64,000 bases of DNA, taken from contig CP136897.1 of the NCBI GenBank assembly GCA_034359265.1, positions 38,861,501-38,925,500 of the forward strand, given 5' to 3'. Below the pieces are notes generated by a model. The model searched no databases. It was not told where the DNA came from and was given only the letters and a program-made list of their open reading frames with translations. This stretch comes from Canna indica. Taxonomy: Eukaryota > Streptophyta > Magnoliopsida > Zingiberales > Cannaceae. The position numbers were made by a program, and so were the translations under genes. Positions 9,030 through 20,907 of the stretch are shown here, piece after piece; position 1 is the stretch's first letter, and every line of letters starts with the position of its first letter.

Positions 9030-9396
9030 TTTTTTTTACAACCTATTTGATTTCACGACGAGTTCATTTTTTTTACCAATCTTTCTAACGAAACATTAAG
9101 GACGGACGACGTCGTCGCCGTAAATCTTGGCTGTCGATCGCCCGCGCGGGGCCCGCCGCAACCTCTACGGCCGGCTCGATCGACAAACTAACCCGAAAAA
9201 TTAAAATTTGTAAATAAATAAGAAAAATAACATTTCAGTTATTATTTTTCGTTTAAAACGGGCGTAACTCCGTGCATTATTGTCCGATTTTAGCTTTTCA
9301 CGTGGCGCTGAAAGGCACGCGAAGAGACGAAGAAAATGACCCCGAGCTGTCCCTCGGACGCTCACCCATATTAGCCGACGATCAGAAGTGCATGAC

Positions 9397-9515
9397 TGGT
9401 GCGATCATACCAGCACTAACGCACCGGATCCCATAAGAACTTCGAAGTGAAGCGTGCTTGGGCGAGAGTAGTACTAGGATGGGTGACCCCTCGGGTAGTC
9501 CTCGTGTTGCACCCT
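9397..9515 (+). rRNA. 5S rRNA: 5S rRNA gene, copy 24
   Basis: Full length. G1T, C39A, C46T, T53G (box A), C95T, T96C, A100T. Ends GCACCC, one C more than most copies. Likely impaired. Confidence 0.92.
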
Positions 9516-9881
9516 TTTTTTTACTACCTATTTGATTGCACAACGAGATCATTTTTTTTACCAATCTTTCTAACGAAACGTTAAGGACGGACGACGTCGT
9601 CGCCATAAAATTTGGCTGTCGATCGCCCGTGCGGGGCCCGCCGCAACCTCTACGGCCGGCTCGATCGACCAACCGACGCGAAAAATTAAAATTTGTAAAT
9701 AAATAAGAAAAATAACATTTCAATTATTATTTTTCGTTTAAAACGGTCGTAACTCCGTGCATTATTGTCCGATTTCAATTTTTCACGTGGCGCTGAAAGG
9801 CGCGCGAAGAGACGAAGAAAATGACCCCGAGCTGTCCCTCGGTCGCTCACCCTTATTAGCCGACGATCAGAAGTGCATGAC

Positions 9882-10000
9882 GGGTGGAATCATAACAGCA
9901 GTAACGCACCGGATCCCATTAGAACTCCGAAGTTAAGCGTGCTTGGGCGAGAGTACTTCTAGGATGGGTGACCCCCAGGGAAGTACTCTTGTTGCACTTG
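9882..10000 (+). rRNA. 5S rRNA: 5S rRNA gene, copy 25
   Basis: Full length but with ten or more changes: C6G, G7A, C14A, C20G, C39T, G75C, A77T, T96A, C104A, G108T, C117T. Probably a decayed copy; shares much with copy 33. Confidence 0.9.
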
Positions 10001-10366
10001 TTTTTTTACTACCTATTTGATTGCACGACGAGATCATTTTTTTTACCAATCTTTCTAACCAAATATTAAGGACGGACGACGTCGTCGCCATAAAATTTGG
10101 CTGTCGATCGCCCGCGCGTGGCCCGCCGCAACCTCTACGGCCGGCTCGATCGACCAACCGACGCGAAAAATTAAAATTTGTAAATAAATAAGAAAAATAA
10201 CATTTCAATTATTATTTTTCGTTTAAAACGGTCGTAACTCCGTGCAATATTGTCCGATTTCAATTTTTCACGTGGCGCTGAAAGGCGCGCAAAGAGACGA
10301 AGAAAACGACCCCGAGCTGTCCCTCGGACGCAAAACCTTATTAGCCGACGATCAGAAGTGCATGAC

Positions 10367-10485
10367 GGGTTCGATCATACCAGCACTAACGCACCGGATC
10401 CCTTCAGAACTCCGAAGTTAAGCGTGCTTGGGAGAGAGTAGTACTAGGATGGGTGACCGCCTGGAAAGTCCTCGTGTTGCACCTT
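10367..10485 (+). rRNA. 5S rRNA: 5S rRNA gene, copy 26
   Basis: Full length. G5T, A37T, C67A, C93G, G99A. The C67A + C93G family is each time followed 197-198 bp on by a truncated copy (26-27, 34-35, 36-37, 40-41). Confidence 0.93.
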
Positions 10486-10574
10486 TTTTTTTACTACGTA
10501 TTTGATTGCACGACGACATCATTTTTTTTACCAATCTTTATAACCAAACATTAAGGACGGATGACGTCGTCGCC

Positions 10575-10624
10575 ATACTAGCACTAACGCACCAGATCCC
10601 ATCAGAACTCAGAAGTTAAGCGTG
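10575..10624 (+). pseudogene. 5S fragment, copy 27, truncated at both ends
   Basis: Positions 11-60 only. The left junction joins CGTCGCCAT of the spacer to ACTAGCAC. The right junction joins GCGTG to GCGCTGAAAGG, losing the intermediate element, box C and terminator. C15T, G30A, C47A. Confidence 0.85.
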
Positions 10625-10716
10625 GCGCTGAAAGGCGCGCAAAGAGACGAAGAAAATGCCCCCGAACTCTCCCTCGGACGCTCACCCTTATTAGCCGACG
10701 ATCAGAAGTGCATATC

Positions 10717-10835
10717 GGGTATGATAATACCAGCACTAACGCACTGGATCCCATCAGAACTCCGAAGTTAAGGGTGCTTGGGCGAGAGTAGTACTTGGAT
10801 GGGTGACCCCTTGGGAAGTCCTCGCGTTGCACCTT
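10717..10835 (+). rRNA. 5S rRNA: 5S rRNA gene, copy 28
   Basis: Full length. G5A, C6T, C10A, C29T, C57G, A80T, C95T, T109C: copy 9 family. Confidence 0.93.
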
Positions 10836-11036
10836 TTTTTTTACTACCTATTTAATTGCACGACGAGATCATTTTTTTTACCAATCTTTCTAACCAAACG
10901 TTAAGGACGGACGACGTCGTCGTCATAAATCTTGGCTGTCGATCGCTTGCGCTAGGCCCGCCGCAACCTCTACGGCCGGCTCGATCGACCAACCGACCCG
11001 AAAAATTAAAATTTGTAAAAAAATAAGAAAAATAAC

Positions 11037-11145
11037 ATACCAGCACTAACGCACCGGATCCCATCAGAACTTTGAAGTTAAGCGTGCTTGGGCGAGAGTA
11101 GTACTATGATGGGTGACCCCCTGGGAAGTCCTCGTGTTGTACCTT
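11037..11145 (+). pseudogene. 5'-truncated 5S copy 29
   Basis: Starts at position 11 after AATAACAT. C46T, C47T, G81T, C114T. Follows a copy 9-type gene. Confidence 0.9.
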
Positions 11146-11512
11146 TTTTTTTTACTACCTATTTGATTTCACGACGAGTTCATTTTTTTTACCAATCTTT
11201 CTAACGAAACATTAAGGACGGACGACGTCGTCGCCGTAAATCTTGGCTGTCGATCGCCCGCGCGGGGCCCGCCGCAACCTCTACGGCCGGCTCGATCGAC
11301 CAACTAACCCGAAAAATTAAAATTTGTAAATAAATAAGAAAAATAACATTTCAGTTATTATTTTTCGTTTAAAACGGGCGTAACTCCGTGCAATATTGTC
11401 CGATTTCAGCTTTTCACATGGCGCTGAAAGGCGCGGGAAGAGACGAAGAAAATGACCCCGAGCTGTCCATCGGTCGCTCACCCTTATTAGCCGACGATCA
11501 GAAATGCATGAT

Positions 11513-11631
11513 GGGTGCGATCATACCAGCACTAACGCACCGGATTCCATCAGAACTCCGAAATTAAGCGTGCTTGGGCGAGAGTAGTACTAGGATGGGT
11601 GACCCCCTGGGAAGTCCTCGTGTTGCACTTG
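11513..11631 (+). rRNA. 5S rRNA: 5S rRNA gene, copy 30
   Basis: Full length. C34T, G51A, C117T with an interrupted T-run (TTGTTTTTTT). Confidence 0.94.
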
Positions 11632-11993
11632 TTTTTTTACTACCTATTTGATTGCACAACGAGATCATTTTTTTTACCAATCTTTCTAACAAAACGTTAA
11701 GGACGGACGATGTCGTCGCCATAAAATTTGGCTGTCGATCGCCCGCGCGGGGCCCGTCGCAACCTCTACGGCCGGCTCGATCGACCAAGTAACCGGAAAA
11801 ATTAAAATTTGTAAATAAATAAGAAAAATAACATTTTAGTAATTATTTTTCGTTTAAAACGGGCGTAACTCCGTGCATTATTGTCTGATTTTAGCTTTTC
11901 ACGTTGCGCTAAAAGGCGCGCGAAGAGACGAAGAAAATGACCCCGAGCTATGCCTCGGACGCTCACCCTTATTAGCCGAAGATCAGAAGCGCA

Positions 11994-12007
11994 CCTCGTG
12001 TTGCACC
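11994..12007 (+). pseudogene. 5S 3' remnant, copy 31 (14 bp)
   Basis: Upstream spacer text GATCAGAAGCGCA is joined to CCTCGTGTTGCACC, positions 104-117, then an oligo-T run. Positions 1-103 are deleted. Confidence 0.85.
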
Positions 12008-12097
12008 TTTTTTTTTACTACGTATTTGATTGCACGACGAGATCATTTTTTTATCAATCTTTCTAACCAAACATTAAGGACGGATGACGTCGTCGCC

Positions 12098-12206
12098 ATA
12101 CTAGCACTAACGCACCGGATCCCATCAGAACTCCGAAGTTAAGCATGCTTGGGCGAGAGTAGTACTAGGATGGGTGACCCCCTGGGAAGTCCTCGTGTTG
12201 CACCTT
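12098..12206 (+). pseudogene. 5'-truncated 5S copy 32
   Basis: Second truncation class: spacer ending CGTCGCCAT joined to ACTAGCAC at position 11-13. C15T, G58A; other boxes intact. Confidence 0.9.
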
Positions 12207-12573
12207 TTTTTTTACTACCTATTTGATTTCACGACGAGTTCATTTTTTTTACCAATCTTTCTAACGAAACGTTAAGGACGGACGACTTCGTCGACATAAA
12301 TCTTGGCTGTCGATCGCCCGCGCGTGGGCCCTCCGCAACCTCTACGGCCGGCTCGATCGACCAACTAACCCGAAAAATTAAAATTTGTAAATAAATAAGA
12401 AAAATAACATTTCAGTTATTATTTTTCGTTTAAAACGGGCGTAACTCTGTGCATTATTGTCCGATTTCAACTTTTCACGTGGCGCTGAAAGGCGCGGGAA
12501 GAAACGAAGAAAATGACCCCGAGCTGTCCCTCGGTCGCTCACCCTTATTAGCCGACGATCAGAAGTGCATGAC

Positions 12574-12692
12574 GGGTGGAATCATAACAGCAGTAACGCA
12601 CCGGATCCCATCAGAACTCCGAAGTTAAGCGTGCTTGGGCAAGAGTACTACTAGGATGGGTGACCCCCAGGGAAGTACTCGTGTTGCACTTG
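12574..12692 (+). rRNA. 5S rRNA: 5S rRNA gene, copy 33
   Basis: Full length. C6G, G7A, C14A, C20G, G68A, G75C, T96A, C104A, C117T; a sister of copy 25. Confidence 0.91.
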
Positions 12693-13058
12693 TTTTTTTA
12701 CTACCTATTTGATTGCACAACGAGATCATTTTTTTTACCAATCTTTCTAACGAAACGTTAAGGACGGACGATGTCGTCACCATAAAATTTGGCTGTCGAT
12801 CGCCCGCGCGGGGCCCGCCGCAACCTCTACGGCCGGCTCGATCGACCAACTAACCCGAAAAATTAAAATTTGTAAATAAATAAGAAAAATAACATTTTAG
12901 TTATTATTTTTCGTTTAAAACGGGCGTAACTCCGTGCATTATTGTTTGATTTCAGCTTTTCACGTAGCGCTAAAAGGCGCGCGAAGAGACGAAGAAAATG
13001 ACCCCGAGCTATCCCTCGGACGCTCACCCTTATTAGCCGAAGATCAGAAGTGCACGAC

Positions 13059-13177
13059 GGGTGCGATCATACCAGCACTAACGCACAGGATCCCATCAGA
13101 ACTCCGAAGTTAAGCGTGCTTGGGAGAGAGTAGTACTAGGATGGGTGACCGCCTGGAGAGTCCACGTGTTGCACCTT
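13059..13177 (+). rRNA. 5S rRNA: 5S rRNA gene, copy 34
   Basis: Full length. C29A, C67A, C93G, G99A, A100G, T106A. Leads a 197-bp pair with copy 35. Confidence 0.93.
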
Positions 13178-13265
13178 TTTTTTTACTACGTATTTGATAG
13201 CACGACGAGATCATTTTTTTATCAATCTTTCTAACCAAACATTAAGGACGGATGACGTCGTCGCC

Positions 13266-13374
13266 ATACTAGCACTAACGCACCGGATCCCACCAGAACT
13301 CCGAAGTTAAGCATGCTTGGGCGAGAGTAGTACTAGGATGGGTGACCCCCTGGGAAGTCCTCGTGTTGCACCTT
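13266..13374 (+). pseudogene. 5'-truncated 5S copy 35
   Basis: CGCCAT / ACTAGC junction class. C15T, T38C, G58A. Confidence 0.9.
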
Positions 13375-13740
13375 TTTTTTTACTACCTACTTGATTGCAC
13401 GACGACATCATTTTTTTTACCAATCTTTCTAACCAAACGTTAAGGACGGACGACGTCGTTGCCATAAAGTTTGGTTGTCGATCGCCCGCGCGGGGCCCGC
13501 CGCAACCTCTACGGCCGGCTCGATCGACCAACCGACCCGAAAAATTAAAATTTGTAAATAAATAAGAAAAATAACATTTCAATTATTATTTTTCGTTTAA
13601 AACGGGCGTAACTCCGTGCATTATTGTCCGATTTCAGCTTTTCACGTGGCGCTGAAAGGCGCGCGAAGAGACGAAGAAAACGACCCCGAGCTGTCCCTCG
13701 GATGCAAAACCTTATTAGCCGACGATCAGAAGTGCATGAC

Positions 13741-13859
13741 GGGTTCGATCATACCAGCACTAACGCACCGGATCCCTTCAGAACTCCGAAGTTAAGTGTG
13801 CTTGGGAGAGAGTAGTACTAGGATGGGTGACCGCCTGGAAAGTCCTCGTGTTGCACCTT
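13741..13859 (+). rRNA. 5S rRNA: 5S rRNA gene, copy 36
   Basis: Full length. G5T, A37T, C57T, C67A, C93G, G99A. Confidence 0.93.
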
Positions 13860-13948
13860 TTTTTTTACTACGTATTTGATTGCACGACGACATCATTTTT
13901 TTTACCAATCTTTCTAACCAAACATAAAGGACGGATGATGTCGTCGCC

Positions 13949-14055
13949 ATACTAGCACTAACGCACCGGATCCCATCAGAACTCCAAAGTTAAACGTGCT
14001 TGGGCGAGAGTAGTACTAGGATGGGTGACCCCCTGGGAAGTCCTCGTTGCACCTT
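13949..14055 (+). pseudogene. 5'-truncated 5S copy 37
   Basis: CGCCAT / ACTAGC class. C15T, G48A, G56A and a 2-bp deletion near the 3' end (CTCGTTGC). Confidence 0.9.
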
Positions 14056-14420
14056 TTTTTTACTACCTATTTGATTGCACGACGACATCATTTTTTTTAC
14101 CAATCTTTCTAACCAAACGTTAAGGACGGACGACGTCGTCGCCATAAAATTTGGTTGTCGATCGCCCGCACGGGGCCCGCCGCAACCTCTACGGCCGGCA
14201 CGATCGACCAACCGACCCGAAAAATTAAAATTTGTAAATAAATAAGAAAAATAACATTTCAATTATTATTTTTCGTTTAAAACGGGCGTAACTCCGTGCA
14301 TTATTGTCCGATTTCAGCTTTTCACGTGGGGCTGAAAGGCGCGCGAAGAGACGAAGAAAATGACCCCGAGCTATCCCTCGGACGCTCACCCTTATTATCC
14401 GACAATCAGAAGTGCATGAC

Positions 14421-14539
14421 GGGTGCGATCATAACAGCACTAACGCACCGGATCCCATCAGAACTCCGAAGTTAAGCGTGCTTGGGCGAGAGTAGTACTA
14501 GGATGGGTTACCCCCTGGGAAGTCCTCGTGTTGCACTTA
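14421..14539 (+). rRNA. 5S rRNA: 5S rRNA gene, copy 38
   Basis: Full length. C14A, G89T (box C), C117T. The terminator is degraded to TTATTGTTTT. Confidence 0.93.
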
Positions 14540-14906
14540 TTGTTTTACTACCTATGTGATTGCACGACGAGATCATTTTTTTTACCAATCTTTCTAACCA
14601 AATGTTATGGACGGACGATGTCGTCGCCATAAAATTTGGCTGTCGATCGCCCGCGCGGGGCCCGCCCCAACCTCTACGGCCGGCTCAATCGACCAACCGA
14701 CCCGAAAAATTAAAATTTGTAAATAAATAAGAAAAATAACATTTCAATTATTATTTTTCGTTTAAAACGGGTGTAACTCCGTGCATTATTGTCCGATTTC
14801 AGCTTTTCACGTGGCGCTGAAAGGCGCGTGAAGAGACGAAGAAAATGACCCCCGAACTCTCCCTCGAATGCTCACCCTTATTAGCCGACAATCAGAAGTG
14901 CATATC

Positions 14907-15025
14907 AGGTGCGATCATACTAGCACTAACGCACCGGATCCCATCAGAACTCCGAAGTTAAGCATGCTTGGGCGAGAGTAGTACTAGGATGGGTGACCCC
15001 CTGGGAAGTCCTCGTGTTGCACCTT
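14907..15025 (+). rRNA. 5S rRNA: 5S rRNA gene, copy 39
   Basis: Full length. G1A, C15T, G58A. Confidence 0.94.
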
Positions 15026-15391
15026 TTTTTTTACTACCTACTTGATTGCACGACGACATCATTTTTTTTACCAATCTTTCTAACTAAACGTTAAGGAAGG
15101 ACGACGTCGTCGCCATAAAGTTTGGTTGTCGTTCGCCCGCGCGGGGCCCGCCGCAACCTCTACGGCCGGCTCGATCGACCAACCGACCCGAAAAATTAAA
15201 ATTTGTAAATAAATAAGAAAAATAACATTTCAATTATTATTTTTCGTTTAAAACGGGCGTAACTCCGTGCATTATTGTCCGATTTCAGCTTTTCACGTGG
15301 CGTTGAAAGGCGCGCGAAGAGATGAAGAAAACGACCCCGAGCTGTCCCTCGGATGCAAAACCTTATTAGCCGACGATCAGAAGTGCATGAC

Positions 15392-15510
15392 GGGTTTGAT
15401 CATACCAGCACTAACGCACCGGATCCCTTCAGAACTCCGAAGTTAAGCGTGCTTGGGAGAGAGTTGTACTAGGATGGGTGACCGCCTGGAAAGTCCTCGT
15501 GTTGCACCTT
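15392..15510 (+). rRNA. 5S rRNA: 5S rRNA gene, copy 40
   Basis: Full length. G5T, C6T, A37T, C67A, A74T, C93G, G99A. Confidence 0.93.
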
Positions 15511-15599
15511 TTTTTTTACTACGTATTTGATTGCACGACGACATCATTTTTTTTACCAATCTTTCTAACCAAACATTAAGGACACATGACATTGTCGCC

Positions 15600-15708
15600 A
15601 TACTAGCACTAACGCACCGGATCCCATCAGAACTCAGAAGTTAAGCGTGCTTGGGTGTGAGTAGTACTAGGATGGGTGACCCCCTGGGAAGTCCTCGTGT
15701 TGCACCTT
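15600..15708 (+). pseudogene. 5'-truncated 5S copy 41
   Basis: CGCCAT / ACTAGC class. C15T, C47A, C67T, A69T. Confidence 0.9.
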
Positions 15709-16074
15709 TTTTTTTACTACCTACTTGATTGCACGACGAGATCATTTTTTTTACCAATCTTTCTAACCAAACGTTAAGTACGGACGACATCGTCGCCATA
15801 AAATTTGGCTGTCGATCGCCCGCGCGGGGCCCGCCGCAACCTTTACGGCCGGCTCGATCGACCAACCGACCCGAAAAATTAAAATTAGTAAATAAATAAG
15901 AAAAATAACATTTTAGTTATTATTTTTCGTTTAAAACGGGCGTAACTCCGTGCATTATTGTCTGATTTCAGCTTTTCACGTAGCGCTAAAAGGCGCGCGA
16001 AGAGACGAAGAAAATGACCCCGAGCTATCCCTCGGACGCTCACCCTTATTAGCCGACGATCAGAAGTGCATGAC

Positions 16075-16193
16075 GGGTGCGATCATACCAGCACTAATGC
16101 ATTGGATCCCATCAGAACTCCGAAGTTAAGCGTGCTTGGGCGAGAGTAGTACTAGGATCGGTGACCCCCTGGGAAGTCCTCGTGTTGCACTTG
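16075..16193 (+). rRNA. 5S rRNA: 5S rRNA gene, copy 42
   Basis: Full length. C24T, C28T, C29T, G85C, C117T; interrupted T-run. Confidence 0.94.
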
Positions 16194-16559
16194 TTTTTTT
16201 ACTACCTATTTGATTGCACGCCGAGATCATTTTTTTTACCAATCTTTCTAACCAAACGTTAAGGACGGACGATGTCGTCGCCATAAATCTTGGCTGTCGA
16301 TCGCCCGCGCGGGGCCCGCCGCAACCTCTACGGCCGGCTCGATCGACCAACCGACCCCAAAAATTAAAATTTGTAAATAAATAAGAAAAGTAACATTTCA
16401 ATTATTATTTTTCGTTTAAAATGTGCGTAACTCAGTGCATTATTGTCCGATTTCAGCTTTTCACGTGGCGCTGAAAGGTGCGCGAAGAGACGAAGAAAAT
16501 GACCCCGAGCTGTCCCTCGGACGCTCACCCTTATTAGCCGACGATCAGAAGTGCATGAC

Positions 16560-16678
16560 GGGTGCGATTATACCACCACTAACGCACCGGATCCCATCAG
16601 AACTCCGAAGTTAAGCGTGTTTGGGCGAGAGTAGTACTAGGATGCGTGACCCCCTAGGAAGTTCTCGTGTTGCATCTT
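16560..16678 (+). rRNA. 5S rRNA: 5S rRNA gene, copy 43
   Basis: Full length. C10T, G17C, C61T, G86C, G97A, C104T, C116T. The spacer after it lacks the GCGCGGGGC stretch. Confidence 0.93.
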
Positions 16679-17035
16679 TGTTTTTTACTACCTATTTGAT
16701 TGCACGACGAGATCATTTTTTTTACTAATCTTTCTAACCAAACGTTAAGGACGGACGACGTCGTCGCCATAAAATTTGGCTGTCGATCGCCCGCCGCAAC
16801 CTCTATGGCCGGCTCGATCGACCAACCGACCCGAAAAATTAAAATTTATAAATAAATAAGAAAAATAACATTTCAATTATTATTTTTCGTTTAAAATGGG
16901 CGTAACTCCGTGTATTATTGTCCGATTTCAGCTTTTCACGTGGCGCTGAAAGGCGTGCAAAGAGACGAAGAAAATGACCCCCGAACTCTCCCTCGGACGC
17001 TCGCCCTTATTAGCCGACGATCAGAAGTGCATATC

Positions 17036-17154
17036 GGGTGCGATTATACCAGCACTAACGCACCGGATCCCATCAGAACTCTGAAGTTAATCGTGCTTGG
17101 GCGAGAGTAGTACTAGGATGGGTGACCCCATGGGAAGTCCTCGCGTTGCACCTT
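17036..17154 (+). rRNA. 5S rRNA: 5S rRNA gene, copy 44
   Basis: Full length. C10T, C47T, G56T (box A), C95A, T109C. Confidence 0.94.
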
Positions 17155-17516
17155 TTTTTTTACTACCAATTTGATTGCACGATGAGATCATTTTTTTTAC
17201 TGATCTTTCTAACCAAACGTTAAGGACGGACGACGTCGTCGCCATAAATCTTGGCTGTCGATCGCCCGCGGCCCGCCGCAACCTCTACGGCCGGCTCGAT
17301 CGACCAACCAACCCGAAAAATTAAAATTTGTAAATAAATAAGAAAAATAACATTTCAATTATTATTTTTCGTTTAAAAAGGGCGTAACTCCGTTCATTAT
17401 TGTCCGATTTCAGCTTTTTACGTGGCGTTGAAAGGCACGCGAAGAGACGAAGAAAATGACCCCGAGTTGTCCCTCGGACGCTCACCCTTATTAGCCGACG
17501 ATCAGAAGTGCATGAC

Positions 17517-17635
17517 GGGTGCGATCATACTAGCACTAACGCACCGGATCCCATCAGAACTCCGAAGTTAAGCAGGCTTGCGCGAGAGTGGTAGTAGGTT
17601 GGGTGACCCTTTGGGAAGTCCGCGTGTTGCACTTG
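17517..17635 (+). rRNA. 5S rRNA: 5S rRNA gene, copy 45, heavily mutated
   Basis: Full length with about eleven changes: C15T, G58A, T59G, G65C, A74G, C78G, A83T, C94T, C95T, T106G, C117T. Several fall in the internal promoter; probably not functional. Confidence 0.9.
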
Positions 17636-18001
17636 TTTTTTTACTACCTATTTGATTGCACGACGAGATTATTTTTTTTACCAATCTTTCTAACCAAACG
17701 TTAAGGACGGACGACGTCGTCGCCATAAATCTTGGCTGTCGATGGCCCGCGCGGGGCCTGCCGCAACCTCTACGGCCGGCTCGATCGATCAACCGACCCG
17801 AAAAATTAAAATTTGTAAATAAATAAGAAAAATAACATTTCAATTATTATTTTTCGTTTAAAACGGGCGTAACTCCGTGCATTATTGTCCGATTTCAGCT
17901 TTTTACGTGGCGTTGAAAGGCACGCGAAGAGACGAAGAAAATGACCCCGAGTTATCCCTCGGACGCTCACCCTTATTAGCCGACGATCAGAAGTGCATGA
18001 C

Positions 18002-18120
18002 GGGTGCGATCATACTAGCACTAACGCACCGGATCCCATCAGAACTCCGAAGTTAAGCAGGCTTGCGCGAGAGTGGTAGTAGGATGGGTGACCCCTTGGG
18101 AAGTCCTCGTGTTGCACCTT
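18002..18120 (+). rRNA. 5S rRNA: 5S rRNA gene, copy 46
   Basis: Full length. C15T, G58A, T59G, G65C, A74G, C78G, C95T. Identical haplotype to copy 69. Confidence 0.93.
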
Positions 18121-18486
18121 TTTTTTTACTACCTATTTGATTGCACGACGAGATCATTTTTTTTACCAATCTTTCTAACCAAACGTTAAGGACGGACGAC
18201 GTCGTCGCCATAAATCTTGGCTGTCGATCGCCCGCGCGGGGCCCGCCGCAACCTCTACTGCCGGCTCGATCGACCAACCGACCCGAAAAATTAAAATTTG
18301 TAAATAAATAAGAAAAATAACATTCTAATTATTATTTTTCATTTAAAACGGGCGTAACTCCGTGCATTATTGTTCGATTTCAACTTTTCACGTGGCGGTG
18401 AAAGGCACGCGAAGAGACGAAGAAAATGACCCCGAGTTGTCCCTCGGACGCTCACCCTTATTAGCCGACGATCAGAAGTGCATGAC

Positions 18487-18605
18487 GGGTGCGATCATAC
18501 TACCACTAACGCACCGGATCCCATCAGAACTCCGTAGTTAAGCGTGCTTGCGCGAGAGTGGTACTAGGATGGGTGACCCCTTGGGAAGTCCTCGTGTTGC
18601 ACTTG
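18487..18605 (+). rRNA. 5S rRNA: 5S rRNA gene, copy 47
   Basis: Full length. C15T, G17C, A49T, G65C, A74G, C95T, C117T. Counterpart of copy 70. Confidence 0.93.
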
Positions 18606-18971
18606 TTTTTTTACTACCTATTTGATTGCACGACGAGATTATTTTTTTTACCAATCTTTCTAACCAAACGTTAAGGACGGACGACGTCGTCGCCATAAAT
18701 CTTGGCTGTCGATGGCCCGCGCGGGGCCCGCCGCAACCTCTACGGCCGGCTCGATCGACTAACCGACCCGAAAAATTAAAATTTGTAAATAAATAAGAAA
18801 AATAACATTTCAATTATTATTTTTCGTTTAAAACGGGCGTAACTCCGTGCATTATTGTCCGATTTCAGCTTTTCACGTGGCGTTGAAAGGCACGCGAAGA
18901 GACGAAGAAAATGACCCCGAGTTGTCCCTCGGACGCTCACCCTTATTAGCCGATGATCAGAAGTGCATGAC

Positions 18972-19090
18972 GGGTGCGATCATACTAGCACTAACGCACC
19001 GGATCCCATCAGAACTCCGAAGTTAAGCATGCTTGCGCTAGAGTGGTAGTAGGATGGGTGACCCCTTGGGAAGTCCTCGTGTTGCACCTT
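18972..19090 (+). rRNA. 5S rRNA: 5S rRNA gene, copy 48
   Basis: Full length. C15T, G58A, G65C, G68T, A74G, C78G, C95T. Counterpart of copy 71. Confidence 0.93.
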
Positions 19091-19455
19091 TTTTTTACTA
19101 CCTATTTGATTGCACGACGAGATCATTTTTTTTACCAATCTTTCTAACCAAATGTTAAGGACGGACGACATCGTCGCCATAAAATTTGGCTGTCGATCGC
19201 TCACGCGGGGCCCGCCGCAACCTCTACGGCCAGCTCGATCGACCAACCGACCCGAAAAATTAAAATTTGTAAATAAATAAGAAAAATAACATTTCAATTA
19301 TTATTTTTTGTTGAAAACGGGCGTAACTCCGTGCATTATTGTCCGATATCAACTTTTCACGTGGCGCTGAAAGGTGCGCAAAGAGACGAAGAAAATGACC
19401 CCGAGTTGTCCCTCGGACGCTCACCCTTATTAGCCGACGATCAGAAATGCATATC

Positions 19456-19574
19456 GGGTGTGATCATACCAGCACTAACGCACCGGATCCCATCAGAACT
19501 CCGAAGTTAAGCATGCTTGGGTGAGAGTAGTACTAGGATGGGTGACACCCTGGGAAGTCCTCGTGTTGCACTTG
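19456..19574 (+). rRNA. 5S rRNA: 5S rRNA gene, copy 49
   Basis: Full length. C6T, G58A, C67T, C92A, C117T. Counterpart of copy 75. Confidence 0.94.
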
Positions 19575-19939
19575 TTTTTTTACTACCTATTTGATTGCAC
19601 GACGAGATCATTTTTTTTACCAATCTTTCTAACCAAATGTTAAGGACGGACGACTTCGTCGCCATAAACCTTGGCTGTCGATCCCCCGCGCGGGGCCCGC
19701 CGCAACCTCTACGGCCGGCTCGATCGACCAACAGACCCGAAAAATTAAAATTTGTAAATAAATAATAAAAAAACATTTCAATTATTATTTTTCATTTAAA
19801 ACGGGCGTAACTCCGTGCATTATTGTCCGATTTAAGCTTTTCACGTGGCGCTGAAAGGCACGCGAAGAGACGAAGAAAATGACCCCGAGTTGTCCCTCGG
19901 ACGCTCACCCTTATTAGCCGACGATCAGAAGTGCATGAC

Positions 19940-20058
19940 GGGTGCGATCATACAAGCACTAACGCACCGGATCCCATCAGAACTCCGAAGTTAAGCGTGC
20001 TTGCGCGAGAGTGGTACTAGGATGGGCGACCCCTTGGGAAGTCCTCGTGTTGCACCTC
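19940..20058 (+). rRNA. 5S rRNA: 5S rRNA gene, copy 50
   Basis: Full length. C15A, G65C, A74G, T88C, C95T. T-run interrupted by a C (CTCTTTTTTT). Counterpart of copy 76. Confidence 0.94.
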
Positions 20059-20424
20059 TTTTTTTACTACCTATTTGATTGCACGACGAGATCATTTTTT
20101 TTACCAATCTTTCTAACCAAACGTTAAGGAAGGACGACGTCGTCGCCATAAATCTTGGCTGTCGATCGCCCGCGCGGGTCCCGCCGCAACCTCTACGGCT
20201 GGCTCGATAGACCAACCGACCCGAAAAATTAAAATTTGTAAATAAATAAGAAAAATAACATTTCAATTATTATTTTTCGTTTAAAACGGGCGTAACTCCG
20301 TGCATTATTGTCCGATTTCAGCTTTTCACGTGGCGCTGAAAGGCGCGCGAAGGGACGAAGAAAATGACCCTGAGCTGTCCCTCGGACGCTCACCCTTATT
20401 AGCCGACGATCAAAAGTGCATGAC

Positions 20425-20542
20425 CGGTGCGATCATACTAGCACTAACGCACCGGATCCCATCTGAACTCCGAAGTTAAGCGTGCGTGGGCGAGAGTAGT
20501 ACTAGGATGGGTTACCCCTGGGAAGTCCTCGTGCTGCACTTG
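20425..20542 (+). rRNA. 5S rRNA: 5S rRNA gene, copy 51
   Basis: One C deleted in the C run of box C. G1C, C15T, A40T, T62G, G89T, T111C, C117T. Close to copies 54, 72 and 77, which carry a further G deletion. Confidence 0.92.
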
Positions 20543-20907
20543 TTTTTTTACTACCTATTTGATTGCACGACGAGATCATTTTTTTACCAATCTTTCTAAC
20601 CAAACGTTAAGGACGGACGACGTCGTTGTCATAAATCTTGGCTGTCGATTGCCCGCGCGGGGCCCGCCGCAACCTCTACGGCCGGCTCGATTGACCAACC
20701 GACCCGAAAAATTAAAATTTGTAAATAAATAAGAAAAATAACATTTCAATTATTATTTTTCGATTAAAACGGGCGTAACTCCGTGCATTATTGTCTGATT
20801 TCAGCTTTTCACGTGGCGCTGAAAGGCACGCGAAGAGAGGAAGAAAATGACCCCGAGTTGTCCCTCGGACGCTCACCCTTATTAGCCGACGATCAGAAGT
20901 GCATGAC

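Larger units (their letters stand above)
17634..20300 (+). repeat. Segment later duplicated at 28.4-32.5 kb (locus 1)
   Basis: Copies 46, 47, 48 correspond to copies 69, 70, 71 at an offset of about 10754 bp. Copies 49, 50 correspond to copies 75, 76 at 12209 bp. The offset jumps by 1455 bp, the length of three units present only in the downstream locus. Confidence 0.8.
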
